This document shows positions 34,138-45,519 of a DNA stretch of 64,000 nucleotides, one piece after another. This DNA is from Nicotiana tabacum (Eukaryota; Streptophyta; Magnoliopsida; Solanales; Solanaceae), in contig NC_134095.1 in assembly GCF_000715075.1 (NCBI RefSeq), positions 52,938,806 through 53,002,805 on the forward strand, written 5' to 3'. The notes below the pieces were generated by a model. The model was not told the origin of the DNA and did not search any database. It worked only from the letters and a program-made list of their open reading frames with translations. Position numbers and translations under genes: made by a program. Each line of letters begins with the position of its first letter. Positions within the stretch are counted from its first letter, which is position 1.

Positions 34138-34928
34138 TTCAAAGTAGAAAGTTGAATATCAAAGGTACATAAACACTATATTAATATTTTTACATGTGAA
34201 TTTTAAAATAACTTATTACAATTCATATATATAATGTCTATATATTTTTTGAGTTACATATCCTTGAAGGATCCTTCAAGTTTAAATTTGGATTTGGAAG
34301 TGCGTGTATCCAAATTCCAAGCTCATCATATTCTAGACGTACTTCTTCAATTTCCAATTCATGAATCACATATTCCAGAATTAATCTTTACCATGTCTAG
34401 ATTTTATCATTTCTTTTCCTCTTATTTCTTAAACCATGACTTTTTGGATATGTAGCTGCAATTGTAGACTTATAAATAAAATTATTTCGAATGACTTTGA
34501 TAGAATGAGAGTATAAAGGAGGGGTGACTTCTTATTTTCTAATATGGAGAGAGAGTTGAATTTTCTATCAATAGAATTGGTCATATATAGATATACGACT
34601 GGTCAAATATCGTGATTCAAAATGTTTGTACGTCATAACCCTTGCTAAAGTAAATAGGTCTAACATACATGAGGACTTCAACATTAGTTGGCTAACCTAA
34701 TATTGAGACATTTTGGTGCCACAAAGATATCTTGGTGTTCGATTCCTTCCGCATATCTTCTTTGAATTTTATAAAGTTTGGTTATTTAGTCGTACTATGT
34801 TTCTCTGTTACTTAAATTATAGACAATCATTATGTTAGATTACGAGTTCACTTGCACCATTAAAATTTTCAACTTGCATTTTTTTCCATTCAATTTTTTG
34901 CAATACATCACATAAATGTTTAAATATA
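34134..34928. other. Spacer, no gene assigned
   Basis: AT-rich. A 73-codon plus-strand ORF at 34234-34455 has no motif I recognise. Nothing else found. Confidence 0.4.
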
Positions 34929-34933
34929 GTTAT
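34929..34933. repeat. Target site duplication GTTAT, left copy
   Basis: GTTAT directly before the LTR, identical to 45304-45308 after the second LTR. Confidence 0.9.
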
Positions 34934-35991
34934 TGTAACGACCCGTCCGGTCGTTTTGAACTTTTGCACTTTGATCGTCAGTTCTCGGGCATGACTTGCC
35001 CCGTGTAACGTATTATGACTAATGTAGATCGTTGGTTTTGGTTTTCAGGAAAAATGAGAACGAATTTGAAGGAACAGTCTCAGTTGAAAGCTTTGAATTT
35101 GAAAGGTTTGACTAAGAGTTGACTTGTTTGTATATGAGCTCGGATCGGAAATTTTATGATTTGGATAGCTTCGTTGGGTGATTTATGACTTAGGAGCACG
35201 ATCGGAATGCATTTTGGAAGTCCGTGGAAGGATTTGGCTTGAATTGGCAAAGTTAATATTTTGGCGAATTCCGGTTGATAGGTGAGATTTTGATCCGAGG
35301 GTCGGAATAGAATTCCGAGAGTTGTTGTAGCTTCGTTATGTCATTTGTGATGTGTGTGCGAAATTTCAGGTCATTTGGACGTCGTTTGGTCGACTTTTTG
35401 ATCGAATTCGGATTTCGGAAGTTTTGGAATTCTTAGGCTTGAATCTGAGGGTGATTTGATGTTTTGATGATGTTTTGATGTTGTTTTGAGCATTCCGAAG
35501 GTTGAAACAAGTTTGAATTATGTTATGGGGTGTGTTGGCATGTTTAGTTGGGGTCCCATGAGGCTCGGATATGTTTTGGAAGAGTTTTGGAAGATTTTGT
35601 CGTTTTGAGCATAAGCATGTAATGATCCAAAGGTCCATTTTTAGTTCTAGAGATCGAAATTTGATTTCGAGACTTCCAGAATTTTGATAATGAATTATAG
35701 GACTGATCTGAAAAGTTTGGTCTAATTTCATCAAGTCACGATTGGGTTTTTAACACGAAACATGAGTTAATTATTTAACGAGCGAAATGGGTATTGAACT
35801 GAGCAAATGAGCTCCGAATTGAGTTTTGACTTAAGGCTATATTCGTATTATTATTTATGACTCATAGGAACAAGAATCATTGAATTTCGAGTTCGTATGA
35901 TGGAGTTAGAGCCTTTTTAGTGAAAAGAAAAGCTGTTGCAATTTTCTGGGCAGTTTCTGCATTTTTCGCACGTGTGAACAGTAACCGCACC

Positions 35992-36115
35992 TGCGTGAAC
36001 AGTATCCGTGTACAATACCATGTACAGTAAACATGAACAGTACCCCGTATACAGTACCCATGAACAGTATCGTGAACAATACCCATGAACAGTAAAATGC
36101 GTGAACAGTAACCAC
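35992..36115. repeat. GAACAGTA/GTACAGTA word block in the 5' LTR
   Basis: GTGAACAGTA, TGTACAGTA, ATACAGTACC and variants recur about ten times in 124 bases, many around self-complementary TGTACA or GTATAC cores. The counterpart in the other LTR is at about 43254-43410. Confidence 0.85.
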
Positions 36116-37016
36116 GAAAATTCTGGACAGAATGTTGAGTTCTGATTTTCCATTTTTACCAAATTGGAGCTCGGGGAGAGGTGATTTTCGGGAGATTTTC
36201 AGAGAAAACAACGGGGTAAGTGTTCTTAACTTAATTTTGGTTAGATTACCTTAACCTATTACTAGTTTTGGCATTTAATTGGTGATTTTAGTTGGGAAAA
36301 TCTTGAAAACCCTCTTGGTTTAATTTGAAGATTTGAGGGTCGAGTTGATGTCGGATTTTAGTAAAATTGGTATGGTTGGACTCGTGGTTGGATGAGGTTT
36401 CATATTCCGTAATTGTTGTCGGGTTCCGAGATGTGGGCCCCACGGGCGAATTTTGAGTGCAATTTCGGATTTTTAATGAAAAATGTAGAATTTCATATGG
36501 AATTAATTCCTATAATTTTTATTAACTGAATCGAATTATTTTGGCTAGATTCGAGGCATTCGGAGGTCGATTTGAGAGACAAAGGCATCGCGAGCTAGAG
36601 GATTAACCGGTTCAAGGTGATTAATGATTGTAAATGATGTCCTGAGGGTTTGAAACCCCGAATTTGCACATTGTAGTGTTATATTGAGGTGAGACACGCG
36701 CTGGATGATGAGAGCGGGGTCTTTTACTGCCGGGGATTGTGACTTGGTCCATCCCGATTGATGATTTTACCGCATATTTGATTGAAACTTATTTGTTATC
36801 ATCATGATTTGGGCTGATTGCCATACTTGGGCTTTGTGCCAATTATTTGAATCCTTTGGGGATTTTTATCACTATTTCCTCACTGTTTTGACTTATATTT
36901 AAACTCATTCCTGTTGATAATTATTGTTTTACAAATCAGCCGCTTTTATGCAGATTTGAAAACTCAAATGATATTTCTAAATGGTATCATGGGCTGAGAA
37001 CTAATGTTTTACAAAT

Positions 37017-37674
37017 GCCCGAGGGGCTTATGATGATTTCCAGACTGAGTGAGGTCGAGGGCCATATGTGAGGATATGTTGAGTGATGTGAGGCCGAGTG
37101 ATATGAGGCAGAGGGCCTGAGATACTATTTATGCCACGAGGTGGCTTGAGTGATGTGAGGTCGAGTGATATGAGGCCGAGGGCCTGAGATACTATTTATG
37201 CCACGAGGTGGCTTGAATGATGTGAGGCCGAGTGATATGAGGCCGAGGGCCTGAGATACTATATATGCCACGCGGTGGCTTGAGTGATGTGAGGATATGC
37301 TGAGTGATGATGCCACGAGGTGGCTTGATATAGCGCTTTGGCCGTAAGGGGCCCCTCCGGAGTCTGTACACCCATAGTGAGCGCGGGTACCCATTGTTCT
37401 GAGTGATTGATACTATGCCCGAGGGGCTGATATGAGTAATTATGAGGTAGCCCAATGGGCTGATACTATTCTGAGAGTGAGCCCGAGGGGCTGTTACTGA
37501 TCTGATATTGAGCCCGAAGGGCTGATACTATTCTGATATTAAGCCCGAGGGGCTGTTACTGTTCTGATATTGAGCCCGAGGGGCTAGCACTATTCTGATA
37601 TTGAGCCCGAAGGGCTGGTTCTGTTGATATTATGCCCGAGGGGCGGTTTATTGTACATGTTTTGCCCGAGGGGC
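37017..37674. repeat. Array of about 18 hairpins with constant GAG/GAA loops (5' LTR)
   Basis: Three stem types alternate: GCCAC-GAG-GTGGC (37133, 37200, 37266 with GCG loop, 37312), AGGCC-GAG-GGCCT (about 37177 and 37243), and GCCC-GAG-GGGC or GCCC-GAA-GGGC (37017, 37409, 37480, 37511 and on to 37664), plus GCCC-AAT-GGGC at 37449. Stems differ in sequence but stay complementary. Confidence 0.85.
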
Positions 37675-38246
37675 TGTTTACATTTCTATCATTTTTGTTA
37701 CTCACTTGTAAACTACTTGCTTTACTTGTTGGAAAAAAAGAAGGGATTTTCACTTGATTTCTCACTGCTTTACTATTTAAAGTGATTTTACTGCTTCAGT
37801 ATGGAATACCTTGTGTTTTTGTGTGATTTCTTGCCTTCAGTCTTTATTTATTATTATTACTCACTGAGTTGGAGTACTCACATTACTCCCTGCACCTTGT
37901 GTGCAGATTCAGGTATGTTTTGGCTGATCGGAGGCATAGTCATCAGGGTTTAGCAAGGTAGCTGCCGGTGTTCGCAGCACTACTTTTCTCTCTCCTCATT
38001 TCATTAGTTTGTATTTGTACACTCCAGGCTTTCAGTTGTATTTATACCCTAGTAGATGCTCGTGACTTGTGACACCCCGGTTAGGGCTGTGTCGGGTTGT
38101 GCTTCCGTTAATTATATCATTAAATCATATTTAAACTATTTATTAATGTTTAACTATTTTTGAAAAGGCGATATGGGTTTGTTGGCTGGCCTTGTCTTCA
38201 CGAGAGGCGCCATCACGACCGGAGCGGGGTTTGGGTTGTGACAAGT

Positions 38247-38258
38247 TGGTATCAGAGC
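38247..38258 (+). other. Primer binding site, tRNA-iMet
   Basis: TGGTATCAGAGC, the exact iMet complement, three bases after the LTR. Confidence 0.9.
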
Positions 38259-41200
38259 CTAGGTTACATAGGTCTCACGAGTCATGAGCAGGTTTAGTAG
38301 AGTCTCGCGGATCAGTACGGAGACGTCTATATTTATCCTCGAGAGGCTGCAGAACCTTTAGGAAAACTTCACATTCTTGAATTCTTATCATGCGTCCTTT
38401 GATTTAGCTTGAAATGTAACTCTTTGAATTCCTTCCACGCGTTCGTATGCGTGCATGAGCACTCAGTATCAGATGTGCCTTGATGGCTTGTGATTCCCCG
38501 ATCGAGGGGCGAGATGTGATCTCTGTGAGTTTGATGTTGGGCCAGTCTGGAGGACTTGAGGCTGAATATTTGCCTATGGCTTGAGCACTGAGGTGCTGAT
38601 TGTGTGAGCAAGTATTTTTGAACTTATATGTTCGGTAGTGTCCCTATTAGTGGGAGTGATGGCTGGATAACTATGTGATGAGTATGTTAGTACTGCGAGA
38701 TGTATCCATCTTGATTTGAGGTATAGCCCCGAGTTATGGGTGTGCAAAGAGTCTTTTCATGTGTCCTAGTTGGGAGTGAAGTAAACTTCATGTTGCAGTA
38801 TGAGTTCAGACTCAGGAAGACTAAGTGACTGCGTAATGGTTATGACGGTGGAAGGTATACATAAATGTTAGTTTAAGGCGAAGAAGGTGGGTTATCTCAT
38901 GCGAAGTGTTCTGAGGTTGTACGATCCTTATGTGTCTGTTAGATTTGCGAGTGAAGAATATGTGTTGCAACTTAAATTGGGTCACTTAGTGAGTGGGTGT
39001 AACTGTTGTGAGAGTGGAATGCGAAATTTGTAGAAGAGTTAAAATTCTAGATGATCTGTGTTTTCACAAGCTTATAAAAGATTTGAGTTTAATCTCATTA
39101 TGGTATCATGGCATCAATAGAGTATAATCTTTGTAAGTTATTGAGCGTGTGTTGATCTATGGCTTCGAGCCAAGTGGGGAAGTCCACTATTGAATAGTTG
39201 ATTGCATGGTTATGTGCTCTAATGGTTCCAGTTCGAGGCGTATTTGTAAATCAGTTGTGGCTCGAGTAAAGGAAATTTCAATAAAGGCTATGTTATGCTA
39301 TATGGGTGTACGAGAATCGGGGAATGACTTGAGTTGTGGTTGGTAAGGAATGATCGGTGCATAGGGCAAGAAGTTGCTTGGTTATATTGGAATGAGGTCA
39401 CATTCTGCAGTGTCGGAGTGCTAATGAAGCACAGGTTGTTCGGTTCGTTTAATCAATCTAACTACGGTTTGAGTAGTGTGGATGACTCTAGAGAATGGTC
39501 CTATTGTGTTCAAAACTCTACATGCAATAATTGGAGGCTTCTAAGTTGTACTTATGGATAGAAACTGAGTTTTCAGTGGAAGATGGCAAGACTTGTGGTA
39601 TTTTCTATATTAATTATGGGATTCTATATATCAGTATCGGGAAGGTGAAGGTAATGGCTTTGGGGAACACTTAAAGAGTATTCAGCGGCTTAGGAGCCTT
39701 AGACAGTGTAGCTTTATGCTTGGGTTTCGTGTGATAAGCCTAGGTTGAGGAAATTGTGGTGCTACAGCAAGAAGGAATATCAAGTTGAAGATGAATCAGA
39801 AGGAATTTAGATAGATGGGGTATCTTGATAGTAGACCAAATCGGTATGGTAAGGATATGATTAATTCCTTGTGTGTGTTCGAGGTAACGAGTTCCTATAG
39901 CTATTTTGCAACAATGCTCTTGGGTTTTGATGGTTTACTTAGCTTGGTCTAGTTAGAAGGATTCAGTCCTGGCAGTTGAATTTGTGCAAATGGAATTGGG
40001 AGAGTTCTTATTGATTTCTACTGTGGTTGGAGAGGTGCAATTTCTCTGAGTGTGAGAAGCATAGGATATGTAATGATTTTCTTCTAGATGGGATCAATGA
40101 AAGTTCTTGGCTAGATGAGTTATAGTTCAGTTCTGAAAGGAAGTTCATAAAACTCTTAGGCAGCGGGTAGCCTCAGATGATTAAGGAAATGGTACTGCTA
40201 ATTGGAAATGATTTGACGAGAGTCTATGTTTTAGTAAAAAGGCAATGTTATTAAGTTGATAGCACTTCGGTAGTATTGCGGCACCTTCTTTTTAGATCGA
40301 CTGGTGATATTCGGGTTTGCTTGGTGGCACAAGGAAATTTTAGAGTATCTATAGTGGAATGATTGGGTATTAGAGGTGTGGCATATATTCGACGGCAAAA
40401 TTGGGATAGGATATGGTGATTCATGTGCCGTATGGACGTGGAGATGGAAGTTCTCATATTCAGGCTATGTTGTGATTGTAGATCGTGTGTATCAGCACTG
40501 TTTAGTGACTACCGAGATTTGGATGCCCGAGTGGATCTTTTTTGCTTGGTATGTTAGATTTTAGATGTGATGTTGGGGATCTAGACTGATCGTCTCAGTG
40601 TTGGGTTATTCTGGACTATTGTGTTATGGGATAGGTTGGAAATGCCAAAGGTTGAGTGGCGATGTGCATCGGGTTTATGTTCTAGTGGAGTGGTTTATAT
40701 TTCATAGACCTAGCGGACAGCTGGGAAGGATTGCTTTTCTTAATTGGGCCTTCGTGATGGATGTCAGTATAGAGGTTTCTACCATTGATTCAGTTCCGGT
40801 GTTGCGGGACTTTCTGGAAGCGTTTCTTATGGCCGGGCATGTCGTCGGGCGAGGTTGTGTATTTCGATATTTATGTGATGTCGGGCACCGTATCGTATGG
40901 CTCTAACAGGAGTTATGGTAGTTAAAGGAGCAACTTTAGGCTTCCTTGGTAAGGAGTTCGTTGGCAGGCCAATGTGGATGCGTGTTCTAGCTCGAGTCGG
41001 CTTGGTTGGCCCCGAATTGTATTGTTGAGGGATAGGTTGACTCGACCATTATTGAGCTTATTAGTGATTTGGAGAGATCTATGAGTTGCCTTTCTGTGTT
41101 GCGAGACATTATAATTTATTGGTTACGGGCACATATGGTGCGGTTCTAATGGGGTTCATAGTGGATGTCGAGCGAGAAGAGTAATCGGGTGTTGCTCGGT

Positions 41201-42208
41201 AAATAGTGTAACGGTTACGTCCTATCGGGTTTGCGTGGTATATGTTACTTGTTTCACCGTTGGTGTAATGATTTGCTTTGGTTCCAGACATCAAATTGTG
41301 CGTGGTTGTCAATTTCGAGCATAGTGACTTGAGGTGTCCCATGTGGAGCAGTGTTTGGATAGGATCGCGCATTGTAGCGAAGCTATGTTGAGATATGACC
41401 TTGCGGGTTAGATTCGTGTGTCCTATTCTATGATGTGAGATGGGTTCTCAACCCTACGTTGTGGTGGTACTGGTGAGCTTGAGGTACAACTCTTTCATTT
41501 GAGTCATTTTCATGATTTGAGTATGTTCGGACCGTTGCTTATTGGTGCGCGTATTATGCTAGATATGGCTTAGGCCTCTATTGGTGTGACATGTCACCAG
41601 GGTAGTGTGTTGGGTTAGAGGAGATCGTTGGGATCATTAATGAAAATAAACGGATTCGATTTCAGCATGTTTGATGGGTAAACATCGAGGTTCGGTTCAA
41701 AAAAAATTGCTATGGTAATTGCCAGAGGAGAAATGGCTTCATGAATGGTTGATCTGAGAAATGGTTATGGTTTATTGCGTGTTTCATTTATCGTTGGCAG
41801 TATATGAAAGTGTTGGAATGAAACTTTAGCTGATAAGAGGTTTTCTATCGGTATTTGGTTGTTATGGGCAGCTGCTGTGAATAAAAGTTATTGCTGCGAG
41901 CGTTAGCATTATATGGTATATCATGGGATTGCTCCCGAGGTTGCAAGCATGGGTTACTACAGCTAGTTCGGGTCTATTCAAAGTATAGGTGTGAGGTTTT
42001 GATCGTATTGATGGTTTCAGAAGTGAAAATGTGGTTCTATGGTTTATGGGCTAGATTGGATTGTGTAATTTTAGTTAAATGGTGTTATCGGACCTATATG
42101 AGATAGGGTGACGTGGGATCACCCCCGACTATATGCATGGAAAGGTTATTCAGCGATTGGTGGGCTTTTAGAACATCTCTGGGTACGTTCGAGGACGAAC
42201 ATGTGTTT
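38259..42208 (+). other. Non-coding internal region of the first LARD-like element
   Basis: About 3.95 kb. The longest plus ORFs (for example 40598-40906, 102 codons) match no retroelement protein that I can recognise. The first 150 bases (GTCTCACGAGTCATGAGCAG, GTAGAGTCTCGCGGATC) resemble the inverted start of the second LARD at about 57950-58085, so the two share an origin at least there. The last part (GTTCGAGGACGAACATGTG) resembles sequence before the polypurine tract in coding relatives. Confidence 0.7.
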
Positions 42209-42221
42209 AAGTGGGGGAGTC
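42209..42221 (+). other. Polypurine tract
   Basis: AAGTGGGGGAGTC abuts the 3' LTR start TGTAACGACC. Confidence 0.85.
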
Positions 42222-45200
42222 TGTAACGACCCGATTGGTCGTTTTGAACTTTTGCACTTTGATTGCCCGTTCCTGGGCATGACTTGCCCCGTGTAACGTA
42301 TTATGACTGATGTAGATCGTTTGTTTTGGTTTTCAGGAAAAATCAGAATGAATTTGAAGGAACAGTCTCAGTTGAAAGCTTTGAATTTGAAAGGTTTGAC
42401 TAAGAGTTGACTTATTTGTATATGAGCTCGGATCGGAAATTTTATGATTTGGATAGCTTCGTTGGGTGTTTTATGACTTAGGAGCGCGATCGGAATGCAT
42501 TTTGGAAGTCTGTGGAAGGATTTGGCTTGAATTGGCAAAGTTAATATTTTGGCAAATTCCGGTTGATAGGTGAGATTTTTATCCGAGGGTTGGAATAGAA
42601 TTCCAAGAGTTGCTATAGCTTCGTTATGTCATTTTTGATGTGTGTGCAAAATTTCAGGTCATTTGGACGTCGTTTGGTCGACTTTTTGATCGAATTCGGA
42701 TTTCGGAAGTTTTGGAATTCTTAGGCTTGAATCTGAGGGTGATTTGATGTTTTGATGTTGTTTTGAGCGTTCTGAAGGTTGGAACAAGTTTGAATTATGT
42801 TATAGGGTGTGTTGGCATGTTTGGTCGGGGTCCCATGAGGCTCGGATATGTTTTGGAAGAGTTTTTGGAAGATTTTGCCGTTTTGAGCATAAGCATGTAA
42901 TGATCCAAAGGTCCATTTTTAGTTCTAGAGATCGAAATTTAATTTCGAGACTTCCGAAATTTTGATAATGAATTATAGGACTGATCTGGAAAGTTTGGTC
43001 TAATTTCATCGAGTCGCGATTGGGTTTTTGAAACGAAACATGAGTTAATTGTTTAACGAGCGAAATTGGTATTGAACTGAGCAAATGAGCTCCGAATTGA
43101 GTTTCGACTGAAGGGCCATGTTCGTATTATTATTTGTGACTCATAGGAACAAGAATCATCGAATTTCGAGTTCGTATGATGGAGTTAGAGCCTTTTTAGT
43201 GAAAAGAAAAGCTGTTGCAATTTTCTGGGCAGTTTCTACATTTTTCGCACGTGTGAACAGTAACCGCACCTGCGTGAACAGTATCCGTGTACAGTACCAT
43301 GTACAGTAAACATGATCAGTATCCGTGTACAGTACATATGAACAGTACTCCCATATACAGTTCCCATGAACAGTACCATGAAAAGTAAAATGCGTGAACA
43401 GTAACCACGGAAATTCTGGACAGAATGTTGAGTTCTGAAAATCGTCCCATTTTTCATTTTTACCAAATTGGAGCTCGGGGAGAGGCGAATTTCGGGAGAT
43501 TTTCAGAGAAAACAACAGGGCAAGTGTTCTTAACTTAATTTTAGTTAGATTACCCGAATATATTACTAGTTTTGGCATTTAATTGGTGATTTTAGTTGGA
43601 AAAATCTTGAAAACCCTCTTGATTTAATTTGAAGATTTGAGGGTCGAGTTGATGTCAGATTTTAGTAAAATTGGTATGGTTGGACTCGTGGTTGGATGAG
43701 GTTTCATATTCCGTAATTTTTGTCGGGTTCCGAGATGTGGGGCCCACGGGAAAATTTTGAGTGCAATTTCGGATTTTTAATGGAAAATGTAGAATTTCAT
43801 ATGGAATTAATTCCTATAATTTTTATTAACTGAATCAAATTATTGTGGCTAGATTTGAGGCATTCGGAGGTCGATTTGAGAGACAAAGGCATCGCGAGCT
43901 AGAAAATTAGCCGGTTCGAGGTGAGTAATGATTATAAATGATGTCCTGAGAGTTTGAAACCCCGGATTTGCACATCGTAGTGCTATATTGAGGTGATACA
44001 CGCACTGAATTATGAGCGCGGGGTCTTTTACTACCGGGGATTGTGACTTGGTCCATCCCGATTGATGATTTTACCGCATATTTGATTGAAGCTTATTTGT
44101 TATCATCATTATTTGGGTTGATTGCCATACTTGGGTTTCGTGCCAATTATTTGAATCCTTTGGGAATTTTTGTCACTATTTCCTCACTGTTTTGACTTAT
44201 ATTTAAACACAGTCTTGTTGATAATTATTGTTTTATAAATCAGCCGCTTTTATGCAGATTCGAAAACTCAAATGATATTTCTAAATGGTATTTTGGGCTA
44301 AGAACTTCTGTTTTACAAATGCCCGAGGGGCTTATGATGATTTCCAGACTGAGTGAGGCCGAGGGCCATATGTGAGGATATGTTGAGTGATGTGAGGCTG
44401 AGTGATATGAGGCCGAGGGCATGAGATACTATTTATGCCATGAGGTGGCTTGAGTGATGTGAGGCCAAGTGATATGATGCCGAGGGCCTGAGATACTATT
44501 TATGCTGCGAGGTGGCTTGAGTGATGTGATATTCGGCGTGAGTGCCGAGGGGCTGTTACTGATCTGATATTGGGCCCGAAGGGCTGATAATATTCTGATA
44601 TTGAGCCCGAGGGGCTGTTACTGTTCTGATATTGAGCCCGAGGGCTAGCACTGTTCTGATATTGAGCCCGAGGGGCTGGTTCTGTTGATATTATGCCCGA
44701 GGGGCGGTTTATTGTACATGTTTTGCCCGAGGGGCTGTTTACATTTCTATCATTTTTGTTACTCACTTGTAAACTACTTGCTTTACTTGTTGGAAATAAA
44801 GAAGGGATTTTCACTTGATTTCTCACTGCTTACTGTTTAAAGTGATTTTACTGCTTCAGTATGGAATACCTTGTGTTTTTGCGTGATTTCTTGCCTTCAG
44901 TCTTTATTTATTATTATTACTTACTGAGTCGGAGTACTCACATTACTCCCTGCACCTTGTGTGCAGATTCAGGTATGTTTTGGCTGATCGGAGGCAGAGT
45001 CATCAGGGTTTAGCAAGGTAGTTGCCGGTGTTCCCAACACTGCTTTTCTCTCTCCTCATTTCATTAGTTTGTATTTGTACACTCCAGGCTTTCAGTTGTA
45101 TTTATACCTTAGTAGATGCTCGTGACTTGTGACACCCCGGTTAGGGCTGTGTCGGGTTGTGCTTCCGTTAATTATATCATTAAATCATATTTAAACTGTT

Positions 45201-45303
45201 TATTAATGTTTAACTATTTTTGAAAAGGCGATATGGGTTTGTTGGCTGGCCTTGTCTTCACGAGAGGCGTCATCACGACCGGAGCGGGGTTTGGGTCGTG
45301 ACA
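42222..45303 (+). repeat. 3' LTR of the first LARD-like element (3.1 kb)
   Basis: Collinear with the 5' LTR. Its hairpin array is shorter (44321-44735), and the donor-like site is changed to GGGCAAGTG near 43519. Confidence 0.9.
44321..44735. repeat. Hairpin array of the 3' LTR, fewer copies
   Basis: Same hairpin types as 37017-37674. Variants GCCAT-GAG-GTGGC (about 44437) and GCTGC-GAG-GTGGC (about 44503) keep pairing through G-U pairs. Confidence 0.8.
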
Positions 45304-45519
45304 GTTATATCCTTTTAGAATATATGTTATACTATCTTATAATAGAAACAAAATTGCACTAATAATATTTTTTTTTTCAAACAATCAAACCCCTTAACTT
45401 CAAATTATCCAATCAATAATTCACCATTCAATCAAACTCCAACTGTGAAAGCCTTAAAAAAGTTTCAAACTAAAATATCCAAATAGAATTTAAACTACTA
45501 TAGCTATCAATAAGTATAA
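45304..45519. other. Spacer between two LTR insertions
   Basis: Starts with TSD GTTAT and ends with TSD TATAA (45515-45519). AT-rich, no gene. Confidence 0.6.

Larger units (their letters stand above)
34934..38243 (+). repeat. 5' LTR of the first LARD-like element (3.3 kb)
   Basis: TGTAACGACCCG to GTTGTGACA. Carries the GAACAGTA/GTACAGTA block (35992-36115), a donor-like ACGGG|GTAAGTG at 36216, the hairpin array (37017-37674) and an acceptor-like CTTGTGTGCAG ending at 37906. Confidence 0.9.
34934..45303 (+). mobile_element. Complete LARD-like LTR retrotransposon (10.4 kb, no coding genes), TSD GTTAT
   Basis: Two closely similar LTRs (34934-38243 and 42222-45303), an iMet-type primer site, a polypurine tract and a perfect 5-bp target duplication define it. 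The 4-kb internal region contains only short unrelated ORFs and no gag, protease, RT or integrase motif. Large LTRs with a non-coding interior fit the LARD definition. The LTR type (TGTAACGACCC start, TTGGGTCGTGACA end) matches solanaceous Tekay/Del-like chromoviruses, whose enzymes could mobilise it. LTR length differs by 228 bases, mainly from hairpin-repeat copy number. Confidence 0.9.

Noticed and set aside
34234..34455. 73-codon ORF as a small gene
   Set aside because: Ordinary AT-rich composition, no motif, no supporting signals.
35992..36115. Possible CRISPR-like array (repeated GAACAGTA with spacers)
   Set aside because: Repeats are 8-9 bases, spacers irregular, the context is a plant LTR, and the same block occurs in the second LTR. 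Nothing else suggests CRISPR.
35877..36211. Three overlapping minus-strand ORFs rich in TVHGYCS-type peptides
   Set aside because: They arise because the repeated octamer lacks stop codons in all minus frames. There is no domain, start context or conserved peptide; also true of 43156-43578.
37125..37455. Minus ORFs rich in HITRPHIT and PPRGI repeats
   Set aside because: Translation of the hairpin array only; the two frames give unrelated repetitive peptides.
38247..38258. Part of a tRNA gene (TGGTATCAGAGC)
   Set aside because: It is the retroelement primer binding site next to an LTR; no cloverleaf surrounds it. Same for 60872-60883, 58091-58102 and 10827-10838.
38259..42208. Short ORFs (39334-39561, 40376-40564, 40598-40906, 41891-42296) as LARD genes
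   Set aside because: None exceeds 102 codons and none has a retroelement or host motif. The last one runs into the LTR.
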